A stretch of 37,798 nucleotides of DNA from Planctomycetota bacterium. Its GTDB lineage: Bacteria > Planctomycetota > Phycisphaerae > Phycisphaerales > Phycisphaeraceae. This document shows, one piece after another, positions 20,987 to 28,989 of the stretch. Numbering within the stretch: the first letter of the stretch is position 1; each line of letters begins with the position of its first letter. The notes under the pieces were generated by a model. The model did not search any database, had not been told where the DNA came from, and saw only the letters and a program-made list of their open reading frames with translations. The position numbers and the translations under genes were made by a program. Location of the stretch: the NCBI GenBank assembly GCA_024276075.1, contig JAJRXX010000022.1, positions 1-37,798 on the forward strand, written 5' to 3'.

Positions 20987-22432
20987 ATGCACCGCACAAT
21001 CTTTTGTACCCTCCTGACCACCGCTATCTCATTCCAGCCCGCATCCTCGCTCGCTCAGACCGCCCCCTCCGGCACAACCGGTGGCAGTCAATCATTCGAC
21101 AACTTCCAACCCTCGCTGGCACTAAACTACTTCATACCCACCCAGGGCACCTTTCCTTCACGCAGCGGCTCAAACCCGTCCGAGATGCTCCTTGGCAACG
21201 TACGTATGTTTGCTGGGAATTTCGTCCCTGGTGGATCGTTGTCAACCGACGGCCGGTTGCTCAACATCGCCAACAACTCAGCGTTGTTCTCCCTACTGGG
21301 CACGACCTACGGCGGCGACGGACGCACGACCTTTGCACTGCCTGATCTGCGTGGCCGAACAGCTGTGCACGCTGGCACGGGACCGGGGCTTACCCGCATG
21401 CGCCTCGGCGAAAAGCCGGGCAACGCAACCGTCACACTCACTCAAAACCAACTACCCGCACACGCACACGCGCTGCCAGCACCAGCGAACACCACAGGTG
21501 CCACAGGCGCCAGTCAACCGTTCGACAACAGACAGCCCTCACTTGGTCTGAACTACTTAATCAACATAAGCAACGGACTCTTCCCTTCTCGAAGCGGCGG
21601 CAGCTCGACCGGTGGCCAAGCGTTTCTTGGACAGGTATCGCTTTTCGCAGGCAACTTCGCGCCCGCAGGATGGGCGTTGGCTGACGGGCAGTTGCTCCCG
21701 ATTTCACAGTTCCAAGCGTTGTTCTCCCTAATGGGCACAACCTACAGCGGCGACGGACGTACAACCTTTGCACTGCCTGATTTGCGTGGTCGCACACCCG
21801 TCCACGCCGGCACAGGCCCGGGCCTCTCTCGTGTGCGCCTAGGCGAAAAGCTCGGTTCCGACAATATCACCCTCACACAAGCCCAGATGCCTTCACACAA
21901 CCATTCCGTGCCACCCGAGACCAATATCCCAGTCACCGTCACAGACCCCGCCGGCGGCGGCCAGCTTTTCGACAACCGCCAGCCCGGCCTAGGAATCAAC
22001 CACATCATCGCACTATCTGGAATCTTCCCCTCCACCTCCGGCCAAATCGGCGGTGAAACGGTCCTGGGCGAGATCGCCCTATTTGCAGGCAACTTCGCAC
22101 CCGCAGGATGGGCATTCGCCGACGGTCAACTGCTCTCGATTTCGCAGTCCTCAGCATTGTTCTCCCTACTGGGCACGACCTACGGCGGCGACGGACGCAC
22201 GACCTTTGCACTGCCTGATCTGCGTGGCCGAACAGCCATTGACGCGGGATCGGGACCTTTGGGAAACTTCCAATTGGGTCAGAAATTCGGCAACGAAAAC
22301 GTCACACTCACCGAGTCCCAACTCCCAGCACACTCCCATTCGGTCCCCATCATCCCCGAGCCTTCCACACTCGCCTTCGTCATTGTTAGCTTGTTCGCAA
22401 CCCTATCAAGACGACGAAAACACTCCCGATAG
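20987..22432 (+). CDS. Exported protein with three phage-tail-collar domains and a PEP-CTERM anchor
   Basis: A 481-residue protein of unknown role, probably on the cell surface. The start is ATG 20987, with GGAG six bases upstream, giving a signal peptide (MHRTIFCTLLTTAISFQPAS, cleavage near SLAQ). Three tandem repeats at about 34-163, 176-308 and 325-454 each contain FAGNF.P, DGxLLxIS/ANxxALFSLLGTTY, GGDGRTTFALPDLRGR and a closing LTxxQ(L/M)P(A/S)H(A/S/N)H. This is the tail-collar fold seen in phage tail fibres and in microcystin-dependent (MdpB-like) proteins. The last 25 residues form a PEP-CTERM tail: IPEPSTLAF, a hydrophobic helix, then RRRKHSR, which predicts exosortase-dependent sorting. 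The coding strand is C-rich like the upstream gene. There is no phage context, so a domesticated or host adhesin-like role is an inference. Confidence 0.85.
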   Translation: MHRTIFCTLLTTAISFQPASSLAQTAPSGTTGGSQSFDNFQPSLALNYFIPTQGTFPSRSGSNPSEMLLGNVRMFAGNFVPGGSLSTDGRLLNIANNSALFSLLGTTYGGDGRTTFALPDLRGRTAVHAGTGPGLTRMRLGEKPGNATVTLTQNQLPAHAHALPAPANTTGATGASQPFDNRQPSLGLNYLINISNGLFPSRSGGSSTGGQAFLGQVSLFAGNFAPAGWALADGQLLPISQFQALFSLMGTTYSGDGRTTFALPDLRGRTPVHAGTGPGLSRVRLGEKLGSDNITLTQAQMPSHNHSVPPETNIPVTVTDPAGGGQLFDNRQPGLGINHIIALSGIFPSTSGQIGGETVLGEIALFAGNFAPAGWAFADGQLLSISQSSALFSLLGTTYGGDGRTTFALPDLRGRTAIDAGSGPLGNFQLGQKFGNENVTLTESQLPAHSHSVPIIPEPSTLAFVIVSLFATLSRRRKHSR

Positions 22433-22827
22433 CAACCCGTCATACGCTGCCATCGGACAAACTGCCACGCCACCAATCCCATAAATGATTGTCGCAACAT
22501 TCTCGTATGCGGGAATAAGCCAAACAATGACTCATGCACATTCATCTTAGTTTCAGCGCGTCGTACGGCGCTTGTTATACGCATGGCGTATAGTTCTAGC
22601 GCGTTGTAAAGGATGTAAGAGATTGCCTGTTTTGCCTTTGCGTTCGCAGATGCCGCGCAAGTACCAATCTTGATTGGTATGATGGGTTGTCTACAGATTG
22701 TGTTCGTCATGGTGCTGGGCCTACACGCTAGCTTCCCACACGGGTTGCAAGCAACCCGTGATACCCGGCGTTGAACCAGTCGGAGTGGTCCGCACAGCGG
22801 ACCCTACGCGTGTATGCCCCGCGTGTA
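22433..22827. other. Non-coding gap with a 106-bp repeat and palindromes
   Basis: Between the convergent collar gene and glcF. It contains the 106-bp repeat (22575-22680) and the palindrome cluster starting at 22739. No gene is supported on either strand. Confidence 0.6.
22575..22680. repeat. 106-bp dispersed repeat, copy 1
   Basis: Begins TTATACGCATGGCGTATAG, with arms ATACGC and GCGTAT, and ends with the perfect inverted repeat ACCAATC (22663-22669) / GATTGGT (22672-22678). Copies of the same length lie at 30292-30397 and 30968-31073, and a degenerate one at 30099-30203. On the minus strand the copies remain open, with a shared reading of the type AKAKQ, YILYNALELYAMRIT. Confidence 0.85.
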
Positions 22828-22838
22828 TCACGCGGAGC
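22739..22838. repeat. Cluster of three palindromic (REP-like) units reaching into glcF
   Basis: Arms CACGGGTTGC/GCAACCCGTG (22739-22760), GGTCCGC/GCGGACC (22787-22803) and GCCCCGCGTG/CACGCGGAGC (22816-22838, one mismatch). All three unit types also occur at 4053-4233. The last overlaps the final codons and the stop of glcF (stop at 22828-22830). Confidence 0.85.
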
Positions 22839-24288
22839 TAAGTGGGACGGTTGGTGTGCCGAAGTATGCTTTGTGCAGGAGTGTGACGGGGTGCAGGACG
22901 GTGAGGGGGGTGCCCAGGCGTTCGGCTTCGGATTTGATTTGCATGGCGCAGCCGACGTTGCCTGTGACGCAGACGCGGGAATTGGTCTCCTGGATGCGCT
23001 GCACTTTTCGCTGGCCTAGTTGTGCGGCCATGGCGGGTTGTGTGAGGTTGTACGAGCCGGCGGCGCCGCAACACATGTCGGACTCGGGCAGCGGTGTGAG
23101 CGTCAGATTTTCGATCCAGCTGAGGACTTGGCGGGGTGGTGCGACGACCTGTTGGGCGTGTGCGAGGTGGCAGGGGTCGTGGTAGGTGGCGGTGGTTAAA
23201 TGTGGGGGCAGGAGATGCGTGGGCCGGGGTGGGTCGAGTGTTACGAGTAGCTCGGAGATGTCGCGGACGCGTGAGGCGAAGTCGCGGGCGCGGTCGGCGT
23301 AGACGGGATCGTCGCGCAGGAGGTGTGGGTATTGCTTTAGCATGGCGCCGCAGCCTGCGATGTGGTTGACGATGTATTGGTCGTGGGGTTGGTCGGTGTG
23401 GGCTGTTTTGAGGAATGCGTCGATGTTGGCGCGTGCGAGTGCTTTGGCGTGTTCGACGTGGCCGGCGTGGTGGTGCAGGGCGCCGCAGCAAAGTTGCGTG
23501 CGGGGTACAGCGACGTCGCAGCGGGCGTGACGCAGCAAGTCGATGGCTTGACGGTTAATGTCCTGAAACAGGACGCTTCCGATGCATCCTGTGAACAGGC
23601 TAGCGGTTGCTTTGCGTGTTGCGTCGGGTGCATCGGCGGCGGGGTAATGGTGGTCTAAGTCGGGTTCCCAGAGGGTGCTTTGGGTCGGGAGGGTGCGCAT
23701 CATTTTGAGTAGTGGTGTGGGTATGACGCGGCTGATCGGTGGTTTGGTTAGTCGTTGCCAAAGGCGCAGTTTTTGTAAGAGTCTGGCGGGGAAGATTACG
23801 AGCTTCAGGCGTGGCGGGTAGGGCAGGACGTGGAGGGTGATGGCGCGTACGAGTTTGTCGGCGAGGGTTTGTATGGTCGGCGTTGCGGTGCTCGGTGGTG
23901 TTGAGGTCAGGCGTGTGCGAGTTTCTTCGATCAATTCGTGGTAGACGACGCCCGAGGGGCAGGCGGTCTCGCAGGCGTGGCAGTCGAGGCAGAGGTCGAG
24001 GTGATGGGCGACGGGTGGTGTGAGCTCGATGCGCCCGTCGGCGAGGGCTTTGATGAGTCGGATGCGCCCGCGTGGTGAGTCTGTTTCGAGGCCTGTGGTG
24101 ATATAGGTTGGGCAGGCGGGCAGGCACAGGCCACATTGGACGCAATCCAGGGCGCGGTTATACGTGCGGGGGTCGAGTTTTAGTGCGGGTGGTCTTTGCG
24201 GCGCATCGTCGTCGTGTGGGTTGGGATGGGTTGCGGTTCCCAGGCCTGAGACGGTATGCGTGGGTTTGGGGTGGGTGGGTGTGGTCAT
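22828..24288 (-). CDS. glcF: Glycolate oxidase iron-sulfur subunit
   Basis: Electron-transfer subunit of glycolate oxidase (GlcDEF), which oxidises glycolate to glyoxylate at the membrane. The 486 residues start with a low-complexity Pro/Thr/His tail (1-35). Two 4Fe-4S motifs follow, CVQCGLCLPACP (Cys49, 52, 55, 59) and CLDCHACETACP (Cys100, 103, 106, 110), then two CCG-type domains with CCGALHHHAG and MCCGAAGSYNL. The start is ATG 24288, whose ATGA overlaps the glcE stop; a much longer open frame to 24981 only shadows glcE. The last ten residues (GTPTVPLSSA) and the TGA stop are written by a palindromic repeat also found at 4053. Coding-strand composition is C-rich, matching glcE. Confidence 0.93.
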   Translation of the reverse strand: MTTPTHPKPTHTVSGLGTATHPNPHDDDAPQRPPALKLDPRTYNRALDCVQCGLCLPACPTYITTGLETDSPRGRIRLIKALADGRIELTPPVAHHLDLCLDCHACETACPSGVVYHELIEETRTRLTSTPPSTATPTIQTLADKLVRAITLHVLPYPPRLKLVIFPARLLQKLRLWQRLTKPPISRVIPTPLLKMMRTLPTQSTLWEPDLDHHYPAADAPDATRKATASLFTGCIGSVLFQDINRQAIDLLRHARCDVAVPRTQLCCGALHHHAGHVEHAKALARANIDAFLKTAHTDQPHDQYIVNHIAGCGAMLKQYPHLLRDDPVYADRARDFASRVRDISELLVTLDPPRPTHLLPPHLTTATYHDPCHLAHAQQVVAPPRQVLSWIENLTLTPLPESDMCCGAAGSYNLTQPAMAAQLGQRKVQRIQETNSRVCVTGNVGCAMQIKSEAERLGTPLTVLHPVTLLHKAYFGTPTVPLSSA

Positions 24289-25475
24289 TGTTGTGCTGTG
24301 ATGAATCGGCCTGGGTTGAATAGGTTGTGCGGATCCATTGCGTGTTTTAGCTTTGTGAGTGTGGCGCGGTCGGTCAATGCGGGTGGCCAAGGGTCGATTG
24401 ATTGGGTGCCCGTTGGTCTGGCGTACCAGATGCGTAGGCCGCCGACGGATGCTGCGAGTTGTGATGTGTGCAGGTCGAGCTTGTGGGCTGAATCGGCGTC
24501 GAGGTCGCCCCCGGCGAAGACGCGGCCGTGCGCGGGCAGGGCGTCGATTTGCAGGGTGGTGTAGGTTGTGGCCCATTGTGATAGCTGGCGGCAGACGGCT
24601 CCGGTGGCTGCGAGTGGGACGATGAGTTTGACGAGTGCGGGCGTGTGACGTCGCCATTGAGATCGTCGGGTGCGCTGCTGTGCGTCTTGATCGAGCGTGG
24701 TTTCCTGGGTGCGGTCGATTTTGAGTTCGGGTGCGAATCGGTTGAGGAACGTTTCGAGTGCGTTGCTTTGCGCGCGGCATCCGGCGGTGTGGCCGAAGTA
24801 GGCTAGGTGTACTCGCCAGTGGTTTGCTTGGGCGTGTAGTGCGAGGTGTACGGGGCCAACGTCGGAGACGAGCAGGTCGGTTGTGATGGCGTCGAGCCGA
24901 CGTGGTGTGTCGATGGAGAGTTCGACTGATAGAACGGTTTGGGGGATGGCGGAGGTTCGGAGTGTGGCTTCGTAGATGCATCCGAGCTCGCCGAGGCTGC
25001 CGACCATGAGGCGGGTGACGTCGTACCCGGCGACGTTTTTAACGGTTCGCCCGCCGACGTGGATGTCTCGGCTGTGGCCGTCGATGTAGCGGAGGCCTAG
25101 GAGCAGGTCGCGCATGGCCCCGAAGCCGACTCGCAATGGGCCGAAGACGTTGTGCGTGATGACCTCGCCTAGGGTCATGTCGTCGTGCGCGTCGATCGGC
25201 AGGAACTGGTTCGATTTTTTTAGTGTGGCTTGAAGCTTGGCGATGGTCGTGCCGGCTTCGACGCGGACGACCAAGTCGCGGTCGTAGTGCTCGATGGTGT
25301 TGTTTTGGAGGATTAGCTGGATGTGATCAGGGGGTGGTGGGTGTCCGAGCGTTTTGTGTGCGTGGCCGTAGTCTACGATCGGTGTTCTTTGGGCGGTACA
25401 GCGCTGGACCAGTTCGATGATCTGAGCGGGCTGGTTGGCGGTGACGGTTGTGTTTTCTGTCAAGGGTTTGGGCAT
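24285..25475 (-). CDS. glcE: Glycolate oxidase FAD-binding subunit GlcE
   Basis: A 396-residue FAD-linked oxidoreductase of the PCMH/FAD_binding_4 type, partner of GlcD and GlcF. The FAD domain (about 15-190) shows LVVRVEAGTTIAKLQATL, LGEVITHNVFGPLRVGFG (the family usually has a Gly-rich stretch here), and GGRTVKNVAGYDVTRLMVGS, which is typical of GlcE. The C-terminal part ends NLFNPGRF, as in glycolate/lactate oxidase subunits. Its stop overlaps the glcF start by four bases, so the two are coupled. No glcD lies upstream; the next gene is divergent from 25611. Either GlcD is encoded elsewhere or the pair works with another flavoprotein. The ATG at 25475 is chosen; no clear promoter was recognised in the 135-bp divergent gap. 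Confidence 0.9.
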   Translation of the reverse strand: MPKPLTENTTVTANQPAQIIELVQRCTAQRTPIVDYGHAHKTLGHPPPPDHIQLILQNNTIEHYDRDLVVRVEAGTTIAKLQATLKKSNQFLPIDAHDDMTLGEVITHNVFGPLRVGFGAMRDLLLGLRYIDGHSRDIHVGGRTVKNVAGYDVTRLMVGSLGELGCIYEATLRTSAIPQTVLSVELSIDTPRRLDAITTDLLVSDVGPVHLALHAQANHWRVHLAYFGHTAGCRAQSNALETFLNRFAPELKIDRTQETTLDQDAQQRTRRSQWRRHTPALVKLIVPLAATGAVCRQLSQWATTYTTLQIDALPAHGRVFAGGDLDADSAHKLDLHTSQLAASVGGLRIWYARPTGTQSIDPWPPALTDRATLTKLKHAMDPHNLFNPGRFITAQQ

Positions 25476-25610
25476 GGCGCGTAGTCTGTCGAGTGACGCG
25501 GTGCTGATACGGTCATGATAGCGGGGCGTGGTCGATGATACGCAGTGATTGTGGGGGTCGCCCAGTGGTGTGGCCCAGCGAATTGTGTCGTCTGGGTTAA
25601 ACTCACTGTT

Positions 25611-26513
25611 ATGGATAGGCCCATGGAGCTAACGAGTATTGATAACCCGCGTGTGAAGGGTGTGGTGAGACTTCGGCGTCAGTGGGAGCGAAGGCGGTCG
25701 GGGCTGTTCATTGCGGAGGGTGAGCGAGAGGTTTCGCGTGCTCTGGAGGCGGGTCTAGGGTTGCGGGGACTGTATCTGTGCGCGGAGATGCTCGGCTCGG
25801 ACGGGGAGCGTCGGTGGTCAGCGAATCGAGAGAGGGTTGAAGGTCAGGGGTCGGCTGTGGTATTTGGTGTGACCGCGCCGCTGATGACGAAGATGGCGTA
25901 CCGGCAAAACCCAGAGGGTTTGCTTGGTGTGTTTGAGCAACCTGTTTGGCGGTTGGCGGACTTGCCGGCTCGTGGTGAGGGGCAAGGTGAGGTTGACCTG
26001 TGGCTGGTGACGGTGGGGACACAGAAGCCTGGTAATCTTGGTGCCATGGCGCGCAGCGCTGTAGCTGCAGGGTGCAAGGGTTTGCTGGTCTGCGACGGTG
26101 TGGTCGATGCGTTTAACCCGAACGCGATTCGTGCGAGCACGGGCGCGGTATTTGAATTGCCTGTGGTAGCGGAATCGACGCAGGGGGTGTTGGCGTTTTT
26201 GCGGGGTCGGGGTGTTCGGGTGGTGGCTGCGAGGCTCGGTGCGGGGGTGTGTTATACCGAGGTTGATCTGACGGGGCCGGTGGCGTTGGTCGTGGGGCCT
26301 GAGGATGAGGGGCTTGATCCGGGTTGGCCGGGTTCTGTGTTGGTGGGTGATGGGGCTGACGAGGCACGGGAGGGTGTGGAATCGGTGGCGATCCCGATGT
26401 GTGGTGGGGTTGTGGATTCGCTCAATGCGTCGGTTGCGGCGGGAGTGTTGCTCTTTGAAGCGGTGCGTCAAAGGCGGGGTGAGGATGTTCCCGCGTGTGT
26501 CACGCGGGGCTAA
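25611..26513 (+). CDS. TrmH/SpoU-family RNA 2'-O-methyltransferase
   Basis: A 300-residue SPOUT-class enzyme that methylates a ribose 2'-OH in rRNA or tRNA using SAM. An N-terminal substrate-binding domain (LTSIDNPRVKGVVRLRRQ, then RRSGLFIAEGEREVSRALEA) is followed by the three SpoU motifs: VTVGTQKPGNLGAMARSA, VALVVGPEDEGLDPGW, and IPMCGGVVDSLNASVAAGVL, which form the trefoil knot. The start is ATG 25611; ATG 25623 (MELTSIDNPRVKG) is also possible, while the frame back to 25545 lacks coding character. The coding strand is very G-rich. The final residues (VPACVTRG) and the TAA stop come from a CCCGCGTG/CACGCGGG palindromic repeat, so the native C-terminus was probably slightly different. The exact RNA target is unknown. 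Confidence 0.92.
   Translation: MDRPMELTSIDNPRVKGVVRLRRQWERRRSGLFIAEGEREVSRALEAGLGLRGLYLCAEMLGSDGERRWSANRERVEGQGSAVVFGVTAPLMTKMAYRQNPEGLLGVFEQPVWRLADLPARGEGQGEVDLWLVTVGTQKPGNLGAMARSAVAAGCKGLLVCDGVVDAFNPNAIRASTGAVFELPVVAESTQGVLAFLRGRGVRVVAARLGAGVCYTEVDLTGPVALVVGPEDEGLDPGWPGSVLVGDGADEAREGVESVAIPMCGGVVDSLNASVAAGVLLFEAVRQRRGEDVPACVTRG
26490..26510. repeat. Palindromic (REP-like) unit at the 3' end of the TrmH-type gene
   Basis: Arms CCCGCGTG (26490-26497) and CACGCGGG (26501-26508), then GCTAAGTGGG. This is the unit seen at 4053-4075 and 22816-22838. Here it lies inside the coding frame, and its TAA (26511-26513) is the stop codon. Confidence 0.85.
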
Positions 26514-26654
26514 GTGGGGTGACGGTGACACTCGGTTCAAACTAGAACACGGCCGAACGTCGGAGGTGGTGATCAGCCATAGCACGGTGTGGGCTGGCGC
26601 GGTAGGATCGGGGTGCTTTTTTCGAGTGGCCGGTTCTAGGCAGAGGTTGTCGCG

Positions 26655-28019
26655 ATGCGCGTGTTTATGCTCGGTTGGGAATTCCCCCCGTATATTGCGG
26701 GCGGGTTGGGTACGGCCTGTTACGGTTTGACGAAGGCGTTGAGCCGGCAGGGTGTGCGGGTGACGTTTGTGTTGCCCAAGGGCGTGGGTACGGACTACAC
26801 GTCGCATGTCCGTTTTCTGTCGTCGGAGTCACAAGATACGAGCGGCGGCGATCGATCGTCTGCGGAAGCGGCGGGAATCTGTGAGTTAGACGGTCCGGCT
26901 GTGGCGGGGGAGTTTGTGAACGTGACGTTTAAGGGTGTAGCGTCGCGTCACATGCATAGCTCTTACCAGTCAACAGGAGGCAATCTGCACACCGGTACGG
27001 TCGGGCAGGTTGGCCAAGTTGGTCGGGTCGTTAGCCGACCTATTGCGATGCGTGCCCAGAGCGAATCGGCTCAATCGGAACCTAGTTATGGCGGTGATAT
27101 CTTTGCTGAGTCGCGGCGGTACGCTCGGGTGTGTGTGGGTCTGGCGCAAGATGACGAATTTGACGTGATCCATGCTCACGATTGGATGACGTTTCCGGCG
27201 GGTATGGCGGTAGCGGCGGCGGCGAGCAGGCCGTTGGTGATTCACGTGCATTCGACCGAGTACGACCGGGCTGGTGAGCAGGCGAATCAGGAAGTGTGTG
27301 ATGTGGAGCGTCGTGGGATGCAGGGTGCGATGCGTGTGATCGCTGTGAGTCATCTGACCAAGTCGATCATTGTGCATCGGTACGGGATCGACCCGGGCAA
27401 GATCGACGTGGTTTACAACGGGATCGAAAACGACAAACGGGGTGAGCCTCAGCCGGCGAGTGTGGCCATTGCCAAGACCGACAAGATTGTGTTGTTTTTG
27501 GGCAGGATCACGATGCAGAAGGGTCCTGAGTATTTCATCGAGGCGGCGAAAAAAGTGTTGGACAAGTTCGACAAGGTCAAGTTTGTGGTTGCGGGTACGG
27601 GCGACAAGACACAGGCGATGATGGACATTGCCGCGAAGCACGGGATTAGCCACAAGGTGTTGTTTACGGGGTTTCTCCGGGGCAGCGATGTGGAGCGGGT
27701 CTTTAAGATGGCGGACGTGTACGTGATGCCCAGCGTGAGCGAGCCGTTTGGCATTGCCCCGCTCGAAGCGATCAGCCACGATGTGCCGGTGATCATTTCA
27801 AAGACTTCGGGGGTCGCTGAGGTGCTGGCGCACGCGCTGAAGGTTGATTTCTGGGACGTGGGTGATATCGCTGACAAGATCCTCGCGGTGCTCAAGCACC
27901 CGCCTCTGAGTTCGACGCTGCGCGAGCACGCGGACCTGGAAATCCGCAAGCTGACCTGGGACGGTGCTGCGAGCCGGTGTCGGCAGGTCTACGAGACGGC
28001 GTTGGGCGCGATGGCTTAA
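26655..28019 (+). CDS. Glycosyltransferase family 4 / glycogen-synthase-like protein
   Basis: A 454-residue GT-B retaining glycosyltransferase. The N-terminus MRVFMLGWEFPPYIAGGLGT is the beginning typical of starch/glycogen-synthase-like and planctomycete GT4 proteins, with the Gly-rich donor loop IAGGLGTA. A less conserved insert (about 55-150) is rich in Gly, Ser and Gln. The C-terminal domain has VLFLGRITMQKGPEYFIEA, VVAGTGDK, VLFTGFLRGSD and MPSVSEPFGIAPLEA, the E-x7-E motif that binds the nucleotide-sugar. It is probably cytoplasmic and could build a storage glucan or modify a glycan; the donor cannot be told from sequence. The ATG at 26655 follows GGCAGAGG-type sequence. It stands alone on its strand, 141 bp after the TrmH-type gene. 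Confidence 0.88.
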   Translation: MRVFMLGWEFPPYIAGGLGTACYGLTKALSRQGVRVTFVLPKGVGTDYTSHVRFLSSESQDTSGGDRSSAEAAGICELDGPAVAGEFVNVTFKGVASRHMHSSYQSTGGNLHTGTVGQVGQVGRVVSRPIAMRAQSESAQSEPSYGGDIFAESRRYARVCVGLAQDDEFDVIHAHDWMTFPAGMAVAAAASRPLVIHVHSTEYDRAGEQANQEVCDVERRGMQGAMRVIAVSHLTKSIIVHRYGIDPGKIDVVYNGIENDKRGEPQPASVAIAKTDKIVLFLGRITMQKGPEYFIEAAKKVLDKFDKVKFVVAGTGDKTQAMMDIAAKHGISHKVLFTGFLRGSDVERVFKMADVYVMPSVSEPFGIAPLEAISHDVPVIISKTSGVAEVLAHALKVDFWDVGDIADKILAVLKHPPLSSTLREHADLEIRKLTWDGAASRCRQVYETALGAMA

Positions 28020-28121
28020 ACGTGTTGCAATTGAACGATCCTGGCGTGAGTCCGTGTGTGATTGGGGTCGCGTTTATTACAATCTCTGCGATACGCATCT
28101 AATCCATGAGGGTGGTTGAAT

Positions 28122-28664
28122 ATGTCCATGACACGGCGACGGTTTACCATTGTCGCGGCTGCGTCCGGAGTTTCGTTGACGGTGCTTGGTTGCGGCGGAG
28201 ACGATGGGGGTGATGAAAATAGCCAATCGGGTGCTGGAGGTACGGGCACCGGTCCGGACAAGGCGGTAAAAAAGAAACCCAAGCTCGCCACCGAGCCGTT
28301 CCTGATCGGCACGCCAGAGCGTTATCGTGGGGCTGGCGTGTACCCCGATTACAGAGATGACAAGGGCGTCTGGATCGTCAGCGACGGGCAATCATTGGTT
28401 GCACTCAATGCCCTGTGTACACACCTGGCTTGCATGACCGAGTTGGATATGCCCAGCCAACAATTTAGTTGTCCGTGTCACGAGAGCCGTTTCGATTTTC
28501 AGGGTGTGAACCAAGCCGGCTCGAAGGCGAAGCGTCCGCTGGAGCGGTGCGCGGTGCGGCTGATGGCTAACGGTTCGATGCAGCAGATCGAGGTGGACCC
28601 GACACGCCGCTTCCGAAAAGACAAGGATCAATGGTCCGATCCGGCTTCGATGTTCCGGTTTTGA
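28122..28664 (+). CDS. Rieske [2Fe-2S] lipoprotein
   Basis: A 180-residue exported electron-transfer protein. The N-terminus MSMTRRRFTIVAAASGVSLT contains a twin-arginine pattern and leads to a lipobox VLGC with Cys24, so it is predicted to be exported folded by Tat and lipidated. A Gly/Asp/Ser-rich linker (25-52) follows. The Rieske cluster ligands are Cys99 and His101 (CTHLAC) and Cys117 and His120 (CPCHES). Cys104 and Cys119 are placed to form the disulfide usual in cytochrome-bc-type Rieske proteins. The start ATG 28122 has GAGGGTGG upstream; TTG 28116 is less likely. No cytochrome b or c gene is adjacent, so its partner complex is unknown. It could belong to an alternative bc-like complex or to an oxidoreductase. 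Confidence 0.9.
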   Translation: MSMTRRRFTIVAAASGVSLTVLGCGGDDGGDENSQSGAGGTGTGPDKAVKKKPKLATEPFLIGTPERYRGAGVYPDYRDDKGVWIVSDGQSLVALNALCTHLACMTELDMPSQQFSCPCHESRFDFQGVNQAGSKAKRPLERCAVRLMANGSMQQIEVDPTRRFRKDKDQWSDPASMFRF

Positions 28665-28989
28665 TGAATGCCAAGGCCCGTCGTGTTGGGATTGGGTGGG
28701 GCATCTGTGGCGCTGGCGAGTGCCGACGGGGCGCATGTGATTTACATCTCTGCAAGCCTTGCGAGGTCCTATAAGTAAAAGGCGGTGTGAGGCGGGTTTG
28801 ATCGTAAACTCTGGCCTGATAGGCGCCTTGACGTTTGGATGAAATTAGGCTAACGTAAGACGAACAGAATCAGGTTGAAAGTTTCAAGTTTCATGACGGA
28901 TGTAGTCGAATCAGATCGGGACGGGCAGGCAGGGGCCACAATATTTGGTGGTTTTGTCTGGCCGCGACCCCTATGGAGGCTATATTGCC

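Noticed and set aside
22279-22710. Minus-strand frames running through the 106-bp repeats as possible peptides
   Set aside because: Differences between copies 1 and 3 are mostly amino-acid changing and no ribosome sites precede the conserved segment, so coding is not supported; kept only as a repeat finding.
24289-24981. N-terminal extension of the glcF frame, giving a 717-residue protein
   Set aside because: The extra part is Arg/Pro/His-rich noise antisense-like to glcE codons; ATG 24288 with ATGA overlap is the natural start.
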